A DNA stretch of 64,000 bases from Neobacillus kokaensis (GCF_014656545.1 NZ_BNDS01000002.1:70288-134287), one strand, 5' to 3'; positions 9,130-21,401 are shown, counted from the first letter of the stretch. The notes: generated by a model not told the origin, from the letters alone. Made by a program: numbers and translations.

Positions 9130-9762
9130 TTATTCTTCGCCTAAAGCAACAAATGCCTTAGTAATATTCGTTTTTGTAATCCTTCCAATTACTTCATAAC
9201 CTTTATCTGACTGTTTTACTATCGGCAAAGCATCAATTTGTTTTTCAATTAATTTTTTCGCCACATCTATCAAGAGGTCATCTCGTTCACACATCGTTAT
9301 ATTAGGCATCCGCGTCATAATGATATGTACAGGAATCGTTGAGAGTTCCTGTTTTCCAATACTGGCTCGAAGAAGATCCTTTCTTGATAAAACCCCAACC
9401 AGCTGCGAGCTTTGGTCTACTACAAATAGTGTTCCTACATCTTCAAGAAACATGGTACAAATGGCATCATAAACCGAAACATTTTCATTTATGACAACCG
9501 GTATTGATTGATACTCTTTTACATAAATTTTTTGCAGATTTTCAGTTAATAATTGAGTTCCGGACTTTCCAGTGTAAAAATAGCCAACCCGCGGTCTGGC
9601 GTCTAAATAGCCAGCCATTGTTAATATCGCAAGATCGGGCCTTAGCGTGGCCCTTGTAAGGTTTAATTGGTCGGCAATCTGTTCACCTGTAATGGGGCCA
9701 TTGTCCTTGACAATTTGCAGTATTTGCTCTTGACGTTTTGTTAGTTCTATTGTACTCACCAC
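9130..9762 (-). CDS. ccpN: Transcriptional repressor CcpN
   Basis: This protein represses gluconeogenic genes (gapB, pckA) and the small RNA gene sr1 in B. subtilis during growth on glucose. The 210-residue protein has an N-terminal winged helix-turn-helix (QIADQLNLTRATLRPDLAIL near residues 23-42) and two CBS domains (about 80-140 and 145-205) that sense nucleotides. It heads a two-gene unit with yqfL. Confidence 0.93.
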   Translation of the reverse strand: MVSTIELTKRQEQILQIVKDNGPITGEQIADQLNLTRATLRPDLAILTMAGYLDARPRVGYFYTGKSGTQLLTENLQKIYVKEYQSIPVVINENVSVYDAICTMFLEDVGTLFVVDQSSQLVGVLSRKDLLRASIGKQELSTIPVHIIMTRMPNITMCERDDLLIDVAKKLIEKQIDALPIVKQSDKGYEVIGRITKTNITKAFVALGEE

Positions 9763-9789
9763 CTATTAATTGACCATTGGCAGTTCATT

Positions 9790-11172
9790 TTAAAAGCGAA
9801 TTTTTTCTTGTAAGAAACTGACTAATTCATTGATTGGCAGCCTTGTTTGTTCCATTGTATCCCGGTCTCTTACTGTTACCATTTTATCTTCAACTGAATC
9901 AAAGTCATATGTGATACAGAAAGGTGTCCCGATTTCATCATGACGACGGTAACGTTTTCCGATAGAACCTGCCTCATCATAGTCCACATTAAAATGCTCG
10001 GCCAAGGATGCAAAAACTTCTTTAGCGCCTTCAGACAGTTTTTTCGATAATGGCAGTACAGCAGCTTTGAACGGTGCTAGGGCAGGATGGAAATGCATTA
10101 CTGTCCTTGATGTTCCGTCTTCAAGCTGTTCCTCATCATAGGCATCAATTAAAAATGCTAATGTAACACGATCTGCCCCAAGCGAGGGCTCAATACAGAA
10201 TGGGACATACTTTTCATTTGTTTCTGGATCAAGATAGTGGAAATCCTCACCCGAATATTCCATATGCTGCTTTAAATCATAATCGGTTCTTGAGGCAACA
10301 CCCCAAAGCTCGCCCCAGCCAAACGGGAACTTATATTCAAAATCAGTAGTAGCATTACTGTAATGGGAAAGCTCTTCCTCAGAATGATCTCGAAGTCTTA
10401 AGTTTTGTTGTTTTAACCCTAATGACATCAACCACTTTTCTGCAAAGTCCTTCCAGTATTCAAACCATTTCAGTTCTTCACCTGGCTTGCAGAAAAACTC
10501 AAGCTCCATTTGTTCAAACTCTCTTGTTCTAAAAGTGAAATTACCTGGTGTAATCTCGTTTCTAAAGCTTTTACCAATTTGTGCAATCCCAAAAGGCAGT
10601 TTCTTTCTCATTGTTCTTTGGACATTTTTAAAATTCACAAAAATACCTTGCGCTGTTTCAGGACGAAGAAAAATTTCATTTGTGCTTGTTTCGGTTACCC
10701 CCTGGAACGTTTTAAACATTAGATTAAATTGACGGATACCGGTAAAGTCATGGCTGCCGCAATCCGGGCAGGCAATGTCATATTCTTTAATCAGCTCTTC
10801 CATTTTTTCAAATGGGAGACCGTCAACTACCATTTCCATCCCTTTTTCCTCAAGAGCATTTTCGATTAATTTATCTGCACGGTGGCGTGCCTTACAATTC
10901 TTACAATCAATCATTGGGTCATTAAAGTTTCCGATATGACCGGAAGCTTCCCATGTTCTTGGGTTCATTAGGATGCTGGCGTCCAAGCCGACATTGTATG
11001 GCGACTGCTGAACGAATTTCTTCCACCATGCCTTTTTAATATTATTCTTAAATTCAACCCCTAAAGGACCGTAGTCCCATGTGTTCGCAAGGCCTCCATA
11101 AATTTCAGAGCCAGGGAATATAAAACCCCTATGCTTTGCATGAGAAACAATTTGTTCCATTGATACTGTCAT
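9790..11172 (-). CDS. glyS: Glycyl-tRNA synthetase, single-chain class II
   Basis: This enzyme charges tRNA-Gly. The 460-residue chain is the homodimeric (GlyQS-like single polypeptide) type, not the alpha2beta2 type. Class II motifs are visible: [12 protein letters not shown] near residue 16, motif 2 FRNEITPGN near 205, and motif 3 [13 protein letters not shown] near 330. [10 protein letters not shown] zinc-like pair lies around residue 135. Expression should be governed by the T-box leader just upstream. It is adjacent to ccpN but has its own promoter. Confidence 0.96.
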   Translation of the reverse strand: MTVSMEQIVSHAKHRGFIFPGSEIYGGLANTWDYGPLGVEFKNNIKKAWWKKFVQQSPYNVGLDASILMNPRTWEASGHIGNFNDPMIDCKNCKARHRADKLIENALEEKGMEMVVDGLPFEKMEELIKEYDIACPDCGSHDFTGIRQFNLMFKTFQGVTETSTNEIFLRPETAQGIFVNFKNVQRTMRKKLPFGIAQIGKSFRNEITPGNFTFRTREFEQMELEFFCKPGEELKWFEYWKDFAEKWLMSLGLKQQNLRLRDHSEEELSHYSNATTDFEYKFPFGWGELWGVASRTDYDLKQHMEYSGEDFHYLDPETNEKYVPFCIEPSLGADRVTLAFLIDAYDEEQLEDGTSRTVMHFHPALAPFKAAVLPLSKKLSEGAKEVFASLAEHFNVDYDEAGSIGKRYRRHDEIGTPFCITYDFDSVEDKMVTVRDRDTMEQTRLPINELVSFLQEKIRF

Positions 11173-11203
11173 AATTATTAACTCCTTTTTTATATCTTCA
11201 ATT

Positions 11204-11414
11204 AAAAAACTCCCGTCTCTATGCCTATGGCATAGGGACGAGAGTTAACCCGCGGTTCCACCCTATTTGCTGTGCAATTGCCAGCCTCTTTTATACGTTT
11301 GCTCCAGAACGCCTTCCTTAGTTTTCTATACCCTAGCTCACACCATCCTAGGTTCGCTTTTACAGAAACTTTCTAAGTACTACTTTCCTTCACGGCAATT
11401 ATTAATTTAATGAA
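11204..11414 (-). promoter_or_regulatory. T-box riboswitch upstream of glyS
   Basis: The minus strand carries the T-box sequence AGGGTGGAACCGCGGG (within 11247-11264), followed at once by a terminator hairpin (11204-11246) with six Ts. Upstream stem I features include GGATGGTG in the apical region and an AGTA motif near the 5' end. A GGC in AAGGAAGGCGTTC is the candidate specifier codon, which fits glycine. Uncharged tRNA-Gly binding should favour the antiterminator. Confidence 0.93.
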
Positions 11415-11443
11415 AATATAACCAAAACAAGAAGTATTGTCAA
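11415..11443 (-). promoter_or_regulatory. Sigma-A promoter of the glyS T-box leader
   Basis: On the minus strand TTGACA (11438-11443), a 17-base spacer and TATATT (11415-11420) form a near-consensus promoter immediately before the T-box leader. Confidence 0.85.
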
Positions 11444-11449
11444 CTAATA

Positions 11450-12202
11450 CTATAAAAGATTTCGAAAATGTGTCATTGAATCGAGAAATTTCTTAGATTT
11501 TAAATGCAATCCTGAATATTCGTCATAATAGGCATCAATCACTTTCTTGAGCTCAGCCTTCGTAGAATCTTTCACAGAGATGTTTCCCAAGCGTGATAAA
11601 TCAAAATAGTAAAACAACCGTAACAATTTAACAGCAGCTGGTGAGAGTTTATAATGATATGGGTCCTTATCTAAACAACGGTGGCAGATAAGCCCGCCTT
11701 CGCGGATGGAAAAAGAAAAATGCCCGGTTGACTGACCGCAAACGGAACATTGATTTAATACTGGGTATAATCCTAACACATTCAGCATTTTCATCTCATA
11801 AATATTCATAAGAATATCGGGATCGTACCCTTCATTCATTAAATGTAATGTCTGAAATAATAATTCAAAATGGTAAGGATTTGGTTTCTTCTCGTCAGTG
11901 CATTTATCAGTAAGTTCCACAATAAAACTTGCAAAAGCTGTCAAAAAAATATCTTCACCAATAGTACGAAAAGAAGTGTTGATTTCTCCTTGCTGCAGAC
12001 CGCTTATACCGGACCCTTTTTGTATCAGAAAATATCCGTATGTAAAAAGCTGGGTAACGGAGGAAAGCCGGCTGTTTGGCTTTTTTGCTCCCCTAGCCAT
12101 AACGCCAATCTTCCCCCATTCCCTTGTATACAAAGTTACAATTTTATTTGTTTCACCATAATCTGTTGTTCTAATGACGATGCCTTCACATTTTTGAAGC
12201 AT
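11450..12202 (-). CDS. recO: DNA repair protein RecO
   Basis: RecO loads RecA onto SSB-coated single strands with RecF/RecR. The protein has an N-terminal OB fold ([21 protein letters not shown]) and a zinc site formed by CSVC near residue 150 and CHRC near 175. I start it at ATG 12202 (250 residues) because GGAAGGTGAC lies just before it; the longer open frame starts with an unlikely tryptophan-rich stretch. It follows yqzL, as in B. subtilis. Confidence 0.93.
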   Translation of the reverse strand: MLQKCEGIVIRTTDYGETNKIVTLYTREWGKIGVMARGAKKPNSRLSSVTQLFTYGYFLIQKGSGISGLQQGEINTSFRTIGEDIFLTAFASFIVELTDKCTDEKKPNPYHFELLFQTLHLMNEGYDPDILMNIYEMKMLNVLGLYPVLNQCSVCGQSTGHFSFSIREGGLICHRCLDKDPYHYKLSPAAVKLLRLFYYFDLSRLGNISVKDSTKAELKKVIDAYYDEYSGLHLKSKKFLDSMTHFRNLL

Positions 12203-12392
12203 AATGTCACCTTCCAAAACTATATAGCCGGCACGCCACCATTTAAAACCACACCTTGCCAAAAAAGTGGGTGTGAGCAGAGCTAAACTACACTACTTTC
12301 AAATTAGAAAATGTTTATTTAATATCTACAACTGGTTAAAATGAATTTCTTAACGCGCGCTCCGCCCCTTTTTAATTAGAACGTGCGGCCAG

Positions 12393-12536
12393 CTAGAAAG
12401 CAGGAAAATCAATTTGTGCTAGCTCGTCATTCGAATTACCGGGTATTTCTTGGTTTTCCTTCTCAAGCTCTTTAAAGAGAAGATATGTGTCAATACTACC
12501 TGTTTCGGTAAATACTTTCCACGTTAAATCCAACAC
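12393..12536 (-). CDS. yqzL: Small conserved protein YqzL
   Basis: The frame encodes 47 residues beginning MLDLTWKVFTETGSIDTYLL and ending in acidic residues then FPAF. This matches the YqzL family, a tiny Bacillaceae protein of unknown function encoded between era and recO. The start is GTG at 12536, preceded by GAGAGGTGGGG. The conserved position and sequence make it a real gene despite its length. Confidence 0.88.
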   Translation of the reverse strand: MLDLTWKVFTETGSIDTYLLFKELEKENQEIPGNSNDELAQIDFPAF

Positions 12537-12696
12537 GAAAACCCCACCTCTCAATTTTTAGACTAGCGTAAATTCAGGTCCTAAGCCTTACAATTATCAT
12601 AGCCTGCCCACGTTAAAATCATAAGACGTAAATATTGTTAATGTTGTCCATGCATAAACTTAATACTCGCATAATATTCTAGTTAGGGTGGATTGG

Positions 12697-14053
<1,357 letters not shown>

Positions 14054-14184
14054 TTACATGAAAAACAGAATTAAATCATTACTTGTAGCAAAAAAGTAAT
14101 AAAGAAATAAGAATTTTCACAAAAGTTAAATTGAGTTAAAAAATAGTTGCAATTATATTACCTGTTTTTAAATCTCATTTCAAT

Positions 14185-14580
14185 TTAACCGTACTTTAGA
14201 AGCTTAAGAATATAAGGAAAATAAATTAGAACCCCTGCTGCAAAAGATAATACAGCGAACACGAACACAGCCCCTGCCGCGAGGTCTTTAGCCTGTTTTG
14301 CCAGGGGATGAATTTCGGGGCTCGCTAGATCCACGACCCTTTCAATTGCACTATTTATTAATTCTAGAGAAAACATACCGCCAATCGCAAACAAAATGAT
14401 GAGCCACTCCGTTTTTGTAATTGAAAAGTAAAAAGAAATAATGAGTACAACTCCCGCACTTAACAAATGTATCCGCATATTTCTTTCCTGCTTAATGGCG
14501 GTAAGAATTCCAGTTAGTGCAAATGAAAATGAAATTAAAAGTGAATGTGATTTACGCTTATCGTGTAAGTCCATATTCAT
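14185..14580 (-). CDS. dgkA: Diacylglycerol/undecaprenol kinase DgkA
   Basis: This small integral membrane kinase has 131 residues and three predicted helices. The family motif [14 protein letters not shown] lies near residue 80. In B. subtilis the enzyme phosphorylates undecaprenol, feeding the cell-wall lipid carrier pool. It starts inside the end of ybeY with a 23-base overlap, consistent with an operon ybeY-dgkA. Confidence 0.93.
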   Translation of the reverse strand: MNMDLHDKRKSHSLLISFSFALTGILTAIKQERNMRIHLLSAGVVLIISFYFSITKTEWLIILFAIGGMFSLELINSAIERVVDLASPEIHPLAKQAKDLAAGAVFVFAVLSFAAGVLIYFPYILKLLKYG

Positions 14581-15028
14581 TCAAAATTTCCTTCTGCAGC
14601 GTAAACATTTCTTTTTCGTCGTCTTCTGTCATATGATCATAACCTAGAAGATGGAGAAATCCATGTACTGCTAAGAAACCAAGCTCTCTTTCAAATGCAT
14701 GGCCATATTCCTCCGCCTGCTCTCTGGCTTTCGGGACTGAAATAATAATATCCCCCAATACGCGCGGCTGCTCGGCACCGATTAATTCCACTTCACCTTC
14801 CCCGAGCTCCTCCATAGCAAATGAAATTACATCTGTAGGGGCGTCTTTTTTACGATATTCCAGGTTAATTTCGTGAATTCTTTCATTCGTAACATACGTA
14901 ACAGAAAGCTCACTGTGGTCTTCAATATTCTGCTTTTGAGCTGCAAAATTAAGAAGACGCTCAATCTCAAGCATTTGCTGCTCTGTTATTTCTTTCGTTT
15001 CATCCATGCTGTCAATTAGTAATGTCAT
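14558..15028 (-). CDS. ybeY: Endoribonuclease YbeY, rRNA maturation factor
   Basis: This metal-dependent RNase takes part in 16S rRNA 3' maturation and late 70S quality control. The zinc motif [11 protein letters not shown] (H-x3-H-x5-H) lies near residue 122, and [11 protein letters not shown] near 63 is also family-typical. The 156-residue length agrees with YqfG of B. subtilis. It overlaps pgpH by 17 bases. Confidence 0.95.
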   Translation of the reverse strand: MTLLIDSMDETKEITEQQMLEIERLLNFAAQKQNIEDHSELSVTYVTNERIHEINLEYRKKDAPTDVISFAMEELGEGEVELIGAEQPRVLGDIIISVPKAREQAEEYGHAFERELGFLAVHGFLHLLGYDHMTEDDEKEMFTLQKEILNEYGLTR

Positions 15029-17177
15029 GCTCCTTCACCTTCTTCGTCATTTCCGGATACTCAATCCTTGAATGAAATATCCCTTTTAATGTCTCGCATA
15101 ATGTATGAGTAACAATTTCTATTTCTTTTAATGTTAATTCACATTCATTTAACTGACCATCAGAAAGCCGATCTGCCACAATTTTTCTAATCAGTGATTC
15201 AATTAACTCCGGGGTAGGCCTCGATAAAGACCTGACTGCCGCTTCAACACTATCTGCTATACCGACTATCGCCGATTCTTTTGATTGCGCCTTTGAACCA
15301 GGATAACGAAAATCCTCTTCCTTAACCTCTGGGTTCTCCTGCAGTGCCTTATGAAAAAAGAATTTTAACAGGGTTGTCCCATGATGTTGTTCGGCAATCT
15401 CGACTATTTCCTTCGGCATATGGTGTTTCCTTAAAATTTGAGAACCATCAGTGACATGGGCAATAATAATACTCGCGCTCCTTTCAGGAGGCAGTTTGTC
15501 GTGAGGATTATCCCCATGCATTTGGTTCTCAATAAAAAAGTTTGGCCGCTTTGTTTTTCCAATATCATGATAATAGCTGCCAACCCTTGCTAACAGTCCA
15601 TTTGCCCCGATGGCCTCACAAGCAGCTTCCGATAAATTTGCCACCATTACGCTATGATGATATGTACCAGGTGCCTCCATTAAAATCTTCCTTAATAAAG
15701 GATGGTTTGGATTAGATAGTTCAATCAACCTGATCGTCGAAAGGATGCCAAAGCTAGCCTCAAGAAACGGCAAGAGCCCAATTGTTAAAACCGCAGATCC
15801 AATTCCTGAGGCAAGAGCTGTAATGAAATAATACCCAAACTCGATCCCAGAAAATTGCCCGTTTGGTAAAAATACTATAACTACAATGGTTAAAATATTA
15901 ACCACGGCTGAAAACGAACCAGCCTGTAAAATCTTTAACCGTTGATTTTGTTTACTAAGGAACAGAACTCCGGCTAAACCACTGAAAAGAATATAAATTC
16001 CTTCCGCAAAATTTAAAGAGCCCGCTACCCCTTCATTAAATAGTATACTTCCACATACCGCTAAGACAAGTGATGTGAGAATGGCAAGCTTTTCATCGAT
16101 TAAAACTTTAATTAGCATTCCACCCATCGCAGCCGGGAACAAATAACCAATCCACGAATAATTAAAAGCCTGCAGTAAACTGATTATTTTCATAATAAAA
16201 ATCGATAAAATAAAGATTATCCCAAACAATAATAAATTAGTTTGTCTTTTTTCTGGCTGAGAATTTGAGTGGTAAAAATAAAAATAAATACCCGACAGGA
16301 TAATAGTAATCAAAACAATTAAGCCTATGAATGGCCGAAAGGATTTTTCATTTTGCAAAAGACCGACAAGTTTCAGCTGACGGTAAATTTCTTGATTGAT
16401 TAATTTCCCTTCTTCCACAATAATCTGGCCTTGAAGAATTTTTACCGGTTCGACACTCTCTGCAGCCTGTCTCCGTAATTCTTCAGTAGCGGCTGGATCA
16501 TAAAATTCATTCTGAATAACGGCATATCTTCCAAGATTAATGGCAGCTAGTCTTAAATTATCATTCAATGTAGTATATTTTAATTCTTCTTCCACTTGCT
16601 TCTTGGCATTTTCCACTTCATCAGTGGAAATCCTTTTTGTCATGACATTATTAATCGCTGTTACCGTTAGATCCTTCGCAATTGCTAACTCCTCATTGCT
16701 CGCTTGAACTAGGGCAGAAAAAACTTGGTGTGAAAGATCGTTGTTGACAGTTGAGGTTAGTTTACCTTTTAACCTTTCCACCTTATCTGAAACACTTGGT
16801 TCTTTTAAATCTTCGTCATTTTGTTTGTCCAGCTCTTCTTTTACTTCATCATTAACTTCAACCGCTGTTTCAAAAATAGAGGTGATTAAATCCACGCGGT
16901 TTTGCGTGTATTCTTTCTTAACGGCATAAACATCCTGAACCTGATCACGCGCCTCTTTCCGTTTGATTTCTGTGCTTTTTTTATCTTCTACAGTACCTGG
17001 CGAGCGAATGGTCTTTTCAGCAATTGAAAACAGGCTTAAATTCAGTTTTTCCGGTTTAACATTCCCATACGTGGCTGTAAATAAAACAATCCCTAAAATT
17101 AAAAAAAACAGTACCCGAAAAAAAGTAATATCAAGAAGTTTTCGTATCCGTATGAAGTGCTGCTGCAGCAATTCCAA
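15012..17177 (-). CDS. pgpH: Cyclic di-AMP phosphodiesterase PgpH (7TMR-HD protein)
   Basis: This 721-residue membrane enzyme hydrolyses c-di-AMP. It has an N-terminal helix, an extracellular domain (about residues 45-270), seven transmembrane helices (about 275-465) and a cytoplasmic HD domain with [22 protein letters not shown] and [11 protein letters not shown]. The start is TTG at 17177, with GGGGGGA at good spacing. It lies between phoH and ybeY as in B. subtilis (yqfF). Confidence 0.93.
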   Translation of the reverse strand: MELLQQHFIRIRKLLDITFFRVLFFLILGIVLFTATYGNVKPEKLNLSLFSIAEKTIRSPGTVEDKKSTEIKRKEARDQVQDVYAVKKEYTQNRVDLITSIFETAVEVNDEVKEELDKQNDEDLKEPSVSDKVERLKGKLTSTVNNDLSHQVFSALVQASNEELAIAKDLTVTAINNVMTKRISTDEVENAKKQVEEELKYTTLNDNLRLAAINLGRYAVIQNEFYDPAATEELRRQAAESVEPVKILQGQIIVEEGKLINQEIYRQLKLVGLLQNEKSFRPFIGLIVLITIILSGIYFYFYHSNSQPEKRQTNLLLFGIIFILSIFIMKIISLLQAFNYSWIGYLFPAAMGGMLIKVLIDEKLAILTSLVLAVCGSILFNEGVAGSLNFAEGIYILFSGLAGVLFLSKQNQRLKILQAGSFSAVVNILTIVVIVFLPNGQFSGIEFGYYFITALASGIGSAVLTIGLLPFLEASFGILSTIRLIELSNPNHPLLRKILMEAPGTYHHSVMVANLSEAACEAIGANGLLARVGSYYHDIGKTKRPNFFIENQMHGDNPHDKLPPERSASIIIAHVTDGSQILRKHHMPKEIVEIAEQHHGTTLLKFFFHKALQENPEVKEEDFRYPGSKAQSKESAIVGIADSVEAAVRSLSRPTPELIESLIRKIVADRLSDGQLNECELTLKEIEIVTHTLCETLKGIFHSRIEYPEMTKKVKEHDITN

Positions 17178-17314
17178 CTAAATCCCCCCAACCCCGGCCA
17201 TAACTATCAAAGCATGTTTACTCTATGTAAAATGATAACAGTTTTTTCAACAAGTTTCATCCTCCTATTCAAATTAATGACACTGCCGATTGGCGGTTTC
17301 CTTAGGTTAACCTA

Positions 17315-17346
17315 AAAAAGGGATCCCATATAATAGGCAATCCCTT
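17315..17346 (-). terminator. Terminator after phoH
   Basis: AAGGGAT and GATCCCTT pair on the minus strand and are followed by six Ts, separating phoH from pgpH. A perfect palindrome TTAGGTTAACCTAA follows at 17302-17315. Confidence 0.65.
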
Positions 17347-17365
17347 CCCTACATTTGCTATAAGG

Positions 17366-18328
17366 TTAACTATCTGCTTCCCCATAAGCTTGAATAATTT
17401 TAGCGACCAGCGGGTGCCGGACAACATCGCTTTGCTCTAGAAAAACAAAGGTGATGCCATTTACATTTTGCAAGATTTCCTCTGCTTCCACTAAACCGGA
17501 TTTAGCCCCTTTGGGCAGATCGATCTGGGTTCGGTCCCCAGTAATCACCATTTTTGAACCAAAACCAAGCCTTGTTAAAAACATTTTCATTTGCTTGTTA
17601 GTCGTATTTTGCGCTTCATCTAATATAACAAAGGCATCGTCTAATGTTCGCCCTCTCATATAGGCAAGCGGTGCAATTTCAATTGTCCCCCGCTCAATCA
17701 GACGCTGTGTATGCTCTGCACCTAATACATCATGTAAGGCATCATACAACGGTCTTAAATAAGGGTCCACTTTCTCTTTTAAATCTCCGGGTAAAAACCC
17801 AAGACTTTCACCTGCTTCTACAGCTGGTCTTGTTAAAATAATCTTATTCACCTGGCCATTTTTAAGAGCATTTACCGCCATCACAACTGCGAGATAGGTT
17901 TTTCCTGTCCCGGCCGGTCCGATTCCAAACACAAGATCTTTGCTCCTAATTGCCATTACATACTGCCTTTGACCAAGCGTCTTGATCCGAATCGTTTTCC
18001 CTTTAACGTTTTTGCCAATTTCCTCATCATACAAATTTACAAAATAATCAAGTGTCCCTTTTTGTGCCATCTGAATCGCATAAAGAACATCTCTGCCGCT
18101 GATGGTAATCCCTTTTCTAATCACGTGCACCAGCTTATCAAGAACCTGCTCCGCCATTGTCACCTTCTCTTGGTCCCCTGACAAGCTGACAGACTCTCCT
18201 CTTGTGACGATGGAAACATCAAGCTCCTGCTCAATCATTTTAATGTTTTGATCAGAATTCCCTAGCAAAGAAATGGCCTCTGCCGGATTTACAAGCTGTA
18301 CATTAATGGTCGTTAACTTTTCTGTCAT
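17366..18328 (-). CDS. phoH: PhoH-family ATPase
   Basis: This 320-residue P-loop NTPase has Walker A GPAGTGKTYLAVV near residue 136 and Walker B FVILDEAQNTT near 235. An N-terminal KH-like segment precedes the ATPase domain. PhoH proteins are associated with RNA metabolism (YbeY neighbourhood), but the precise role is unknown. Its start overlaps the yqfD stop by four bases (ATGA), showing coupled translation with the sporulation gene. Confidence 0.92.
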   Translation of the reverse strand: MTEKLTTINVQLVNPAEAISLLGNSDQNIKMIEQELDVSIVTRGESVSLSGDQEKVTMAEQVLDKLVHVIRKGITISGRDVLYAIQMAQKGTLDYFVNLYDEEIGKNVKGKTIRIKTLGQRQYVMAIRSKDLVFGIGPAGTGKTYLAVVMAVNALKNGQVNKIILTRPAVEAGESLGFLPGDLKEKVDPYLRPLYDALHDVLGAEHTQRLIERGTIEIAPLAYMRGRTLDDAFVILDEAQNTTNKQMKMFLTRLGFGSKMVITGDRTQIDLPKGAKSGLVEAEEILQNVNGITFVFLEQSDVVRHPLVAKIIQAYGEADS

Positions 18329-19521
18329 TCATGAATCTCCTTGGTAATCGGCTGCCCGATTGCAATGTTTTCGATGATTTTAAAATGAATATCTAGTATA
18401 ACCTTACCATTTTTTATAACTTTGTGTAAAATTTTTTCATCTTTAAAGATAGCATCCTCATCTACTTTCTTTTTTATGTCATTTTTCGCCAGCTCTATCG
18501 CTTTTTCTTCTGCCTCTTGATCTGTATAAGTTCGAATGAATTTCTCTTGTTCGCGGATGGTTTTATCTACATAAGAAATGGGCAATTTCCATTTTAGAAA
18601 ATGGAGTTTATGAATATTCTTTTCCATTTTATAGTCTTTAAACTCATGTTTGCCGAAGCCCCAAACAGGGATTTCGAAACTTCCGAGCAATAGGGAATAC
18701 TTTCGTTTTTCTTTCCCGTTATAAACAAAAAATGTAGACTTTATCGGCAGCTCCACATGGCCTTTGTACCACGTTTCTCCCCAAACATCCCCTTTTGCCG
18801 CTACGAGTTCCGGCTCCTTCCCCTCTTGTCCAATTTGACCGGACACCAGCAATTGACCTCGTTCAACATAATCATTAACATCGACAACCTTTTGACCATC
18901 ATCAATATCCATCCTAACAATCACCGCCTTCTTTTTTGCTATCAGATTCCTTGGCGTGAGCTTTACAGGCTGTTTTGGCTCATTTTTCTCCACTACCTGC
19001 AGATGATAGGTTGTCCCCTTTAATTCCACACCAACCCACGTCAGCTCACCAACATTGTCAGTTAAACGCCTTTGGATACCTTCCGCATTATCTACAAAAA
19101 ACTGAAACTTTCCAATTTTAACGCCCATCTTGTCCAATTCCTGGCGAATTTGATATTCTGTTGCAGGCTTTGCACCTTTTACTTCGATTCCCCAAATCAC
19201 GTTTGATAATAGAAATACAATAACAACAAAAAATACAGCTCCAATCAAAAAACCACTGTTTTTTAATAAACGCATTAACAAAAACGGTGCACCGCTTTTT
19301 CCAAGAAAGGAAATGCGGCAGCCGCTTTTTCTTACAAAATGTCTTATTTTCAGGGCATCACTAAGTTTTATTTTAAAGGTAATAGTGTCCGTCCCATGCC
19401 TCTTTACATTCCATATATGAATTTCATTCCGTATTAAAACGTTTAATAAACGCTCAATTCCTTTGCCGGTAACCTTTACAGTAACCTTGCCAAATAAAAA
19501 AACGGTCCATTGATTCTTCAT
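18325..19521 (-). CDS. yqfD: Sporulation protein YqfD
   Basis: This 398-residue protein has a cytoplasmic N-terminal part (about 1-90), one transmembrane helix (about 92-110) and a large extracytoplasmic domain. It is the YqfD/SpoIV-type family required for normal sporulation and made under sigma-E in B. subtilis. It overlaps yqfC by four bases, so the pair is translated together. Confidence 0.9.
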   Translation of the reverse strand: MKNQWTVFLFGKVTVKVTGKGIERLLNVLIRNEIHIWNVKRHGTDTITFKIKLSDALKIRHFVRKSGCRISFLGKSGAPFLLMRLLKNSGFLIGAVFFVVIVFLLSNVIWGIEVKGAKPATEYQIRQELDKMGVKIGKFQFFVDNAEGIQRRLTDNVGELTWVGVELKGTTYHLQVVEKNEPKQPVKLTPRNLIAKKKAVIVRMDIDDGQKVVDVNDYVERGQLLVSGQIGQEGKEPELVAAKGDVWGETWYKGHVELPIKSTFFVYNGKEKRKYSLLLGSFEIPVWGFGKHEFKDYKMEKNIHKLHFLKWKLPISYVDKTIREQEKFIRTYTDQEAEEKAIELAKNDIKKKVDEDAIFKDEKILHKVIKNGKVILDIHFKIIENIAIGQPITKEIHE

Positions 19522-19820
19522 TTTGATCCCCCTGGATTTTCATTTATATAGATAACCTGATCGATTTTACCTTCAAGTAAGATTTCTTCAGGTAAAATGG
19601 TTTTAATCACAAAGGATTTCCCTTTAATCAATAATTGCCCCTGCTTTAACAACAGTCGGAGTTCTTTGTCGGTAAAAGCAAGTAAGCCGCGATGATTCTC
19701 GATATAAATGTGAATTTGTCCTATCATTGTTATTCGGGGTAAATCCATCATGACATCTTGTGGAAGATCCATATTTTTTGCCATCCAGCTGCGAACTCGC
19801 CCAACCCAACTTTTTGCCAT
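19518..19820 (-). CDS. yqfC: Sporulation protein YqfC
   Basis: This 100-residue protein belongs to the YabP/YqfC family of sporulation proteins (LPQDVMMDLPRITMIG, then IHIENHRGLLAFTDKELRL-like sequence). The family is required in the mother cell under sigma-E. Its ribosome binding site (AAAGGGGG) and the T-run before the ATG form the 3' half of the terminator hairpin of the preceding unit; see the findings. Confidence 0.9.
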   Translation of the reverse strand: MAKSWVGRVRSWMAKNMDLPQDVMMDLPRITMIGQIHIYIENHRGLLAFTDKELRLLLKQGQLLIKGKSFVIKTILPEEILLEGKIDQVIYINENPGGSK

Positions 19821-19871
19821 AAAAAAAAGAACCCCCTTTCATCTCATGTTTATGAAATGACGCAGGGTTCT
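19821..19871 (-). terminator. Terminator after yqfB that overlaps the yqfC ribosome binding site
   Basis: AGAACCC and GGGTTCT form the base of a long hairpin with a T8 run that abuts the yqfC ATG (19818-19820). An inner complementarity (TCATTTCAT with ATGAGATGA) extends it. The 3' arm contains the GGGGG that should bind the ribosome for yqfC. Confidence 0.75.
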
Positions 19872-19916
19872 AGCACATCTTTTTCCATTTGCTTCATTGT
19901 TTTCGCTGAAAAAAAC

Positions 19917-20369
19917 TTACCTTCTTCTCGTGAAATGAGGGTTTTTGGAGCGTGGTTCACCAAGGATTTCGGACCAAATGATGCCGTTAAGAATCATATT
20001 AGTTTCAAGATTATCTCGATGCCGGCTTCCTTCCTCAGTAAGTTCAGTATATAGCGGCTCCTTATCCTCTACAATTTCCTCTTTCACTTTATTTCTGGGT
20101 CTACTTTGTACCCGCTCTCTGGCCTCAATATTCTGATTTACCTGTTTATATTGTTCAATTACATCTTTTTTTGCAGGCTGTAGCTGCTCGAATTCATTCT
20201 GGATCGTTTTTGTTCTCTTTTTCGTTTCATTTTGCATAAATGTCTTAATTTCCTCAAAAGTTTCCAAGGAAACAGGTCTATTCCTGTGATTTTGTTTATT
20301 TTTTGTCTGGCCTTTACCAAAAATACTTGAGAGGATCCCTATTATAATGATAATAAATAGAATTTCCAT
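19917..20369 (-). CDS. Hypothetical membrane-anchored protein, YqfB position
   Basis: This 150-residue protein has an N-terminal hydrophobic helix (MEILFIIIIIGILSSIF) followed by a basic, glutamine- and lysine-rich, probably coiled region. I do not recognise a domain. It lies directly after floA, where B. subtilis has yqfB, and may be its counterpart. A role with the FloA membrane scaffold is only suggested by position. Confidence 0.7.
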   Translation of the reverse strand: MEILFIIIIIGILSSIFGKGQTKNKQNHRNRPVSLETFEEIKTFMQNETKKRTKTIQNEFEQLQPAKKDVIEQYKQVNQNIEARERVQSRPRNKVKEEIVEDKEPLYTELTEEGSRHRDNLETNMILNGIIWSEILGEPRSKNPHFTRRR

Positions 20370-20405
20370 TAGCCACCTCTTTCTGTTTACAGACCGGCAA
20401 CTGGT

Positions 20406-21401
20406 TTACTTGTCTTCCTTCTTATCACCTGTTATTCTACCAATTGATCCTCTCATATCTGTATCCGCTGAAATATTTTTAAAGTTTAGATAATCCATTA
20501 CCCCAATATTTCCAGTTTTAAGTGCATCCGCCATTGCCAAAGGAACAGTAGCTTCCGCTTCTACGACCTTGGCTCTCATTTCCTGTACTTTCGCCTTCAT
20601 TTCCTGCTCTTGAGCAACTGCCATCGCACGTCGTTCCTCAGCTTTTGCCTGTGCAATCCGCTTATCCGCTTCCGCTTGTTCGGTCTGCAGTTCAGCTCCG
20701 ATATTCTTACCGATATCAACATCGGCAATGTCAATCGAAAGAATTTCAAATGCTGTACCCGCATCAAGACCCTTTGCTAATACTGTTTGTGAAATCAAAT
20801 CAGGATTTTCTAATACTTTGCTATGGCTTTCAGATGAACCTATGGTAGATACAACCCCTTCACCAACACGGGCCACTACCGTTTCTTCACCTGCACCACC
20901 CACAAGCCGGTCAATATTGGCACGAACAGTAATTCTTGCTTTAGCTTTTACTTCAATACCATTTTTTGCAACACCAGCGATAAACGGCGTTTCGATTACC
21001 TTCGGATTAACACTCATTTGTACAGCTTCTAATACATCGCGACCAGCAAGGTCAATTGCAGCACAGCGTTCAAAGGTTAATTCAATGTTTGCTCGGTGTG
21101 CGGCAATCAGAGCATTTACTACGCGGTCAACATTACCGCCGGCAAGATAATGGCTTTCAAGCTGATTAATCGTTACACTTAAACCAGCTTTATGCGCCTT
21201 AATTAACGGATTAACCACTCTCCCAGGAATTACCCTTCTAAGCCTCATACCAACAAGGGTAAAAATACTAATTCTTACCCCGGCAGCAAGCGCTGAAATC
21301 CAGAGCATCACTGGAATAAATGATAACAGGATACCTAAGAAGATTACTGCAACCACTACAATTGCTACAATAAAAAACGTTCCTCCCGCAATAAAGTCCA
21401 T
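20406..21401 (-). CDS. floA: Flotillin-like protein FloA
   Basis: This scaffold protein of bacterial membrane microdomains has 331 residues. An N-terminal membrane segment (about 5-45) is followed by an SPFH-like domain (about 60-230) and an Ala/Glu-rich coiled coil ([20 protein letters not shown]). It follows the NfeD-type gene by 24 bases, the usual NfeD-flotillin pairing, and matches YqfA of B. subtilis. Confidence 0.94.
   Translation of the reverse strand: MDFIAGGTFFIVAIVVVAVIFLGILLSFIPVMLWISALAAGVRISIFTLVGMRLRRVIPGRVVNPLIKAHKAGLSVTINQLESHYLAGGNVDRVVNALIAAHRANIELTFERCAAIDLAGRDVLEAVQMSVNPKVIETPFIAGVAKNGIEVKAKARITVRANIDRLVGGAGEETVVARVGEGVVSTIGSSESHSKVLENPDLISQTVLAKGLDAGTAFEILSIDIADVDIGKNIGAELQTEQAEADKRIAQAKAEERRAMAVAQEQEMKAKVQEMRAKVVEAEATVPLAMADALKTGNIGVMDYLNFKNISADTDMRGSIGRITGDKKEDK

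Noticed and set aside
11204-11414. Treating the glyS leader as a new structured RNA
   Set aside because: The AGGGTGGAACCGCGGG sequence, terminator and aminoacyl-tRNA synthetase gene identify it as an ordinary T-box.
19624-19842. Minus-strand frame of 72 codons overlapping yqfC
   Set aside because: It overlaps yqfC almost completely in another frame, and yqfC matches a known family and is coupled to yqfD.
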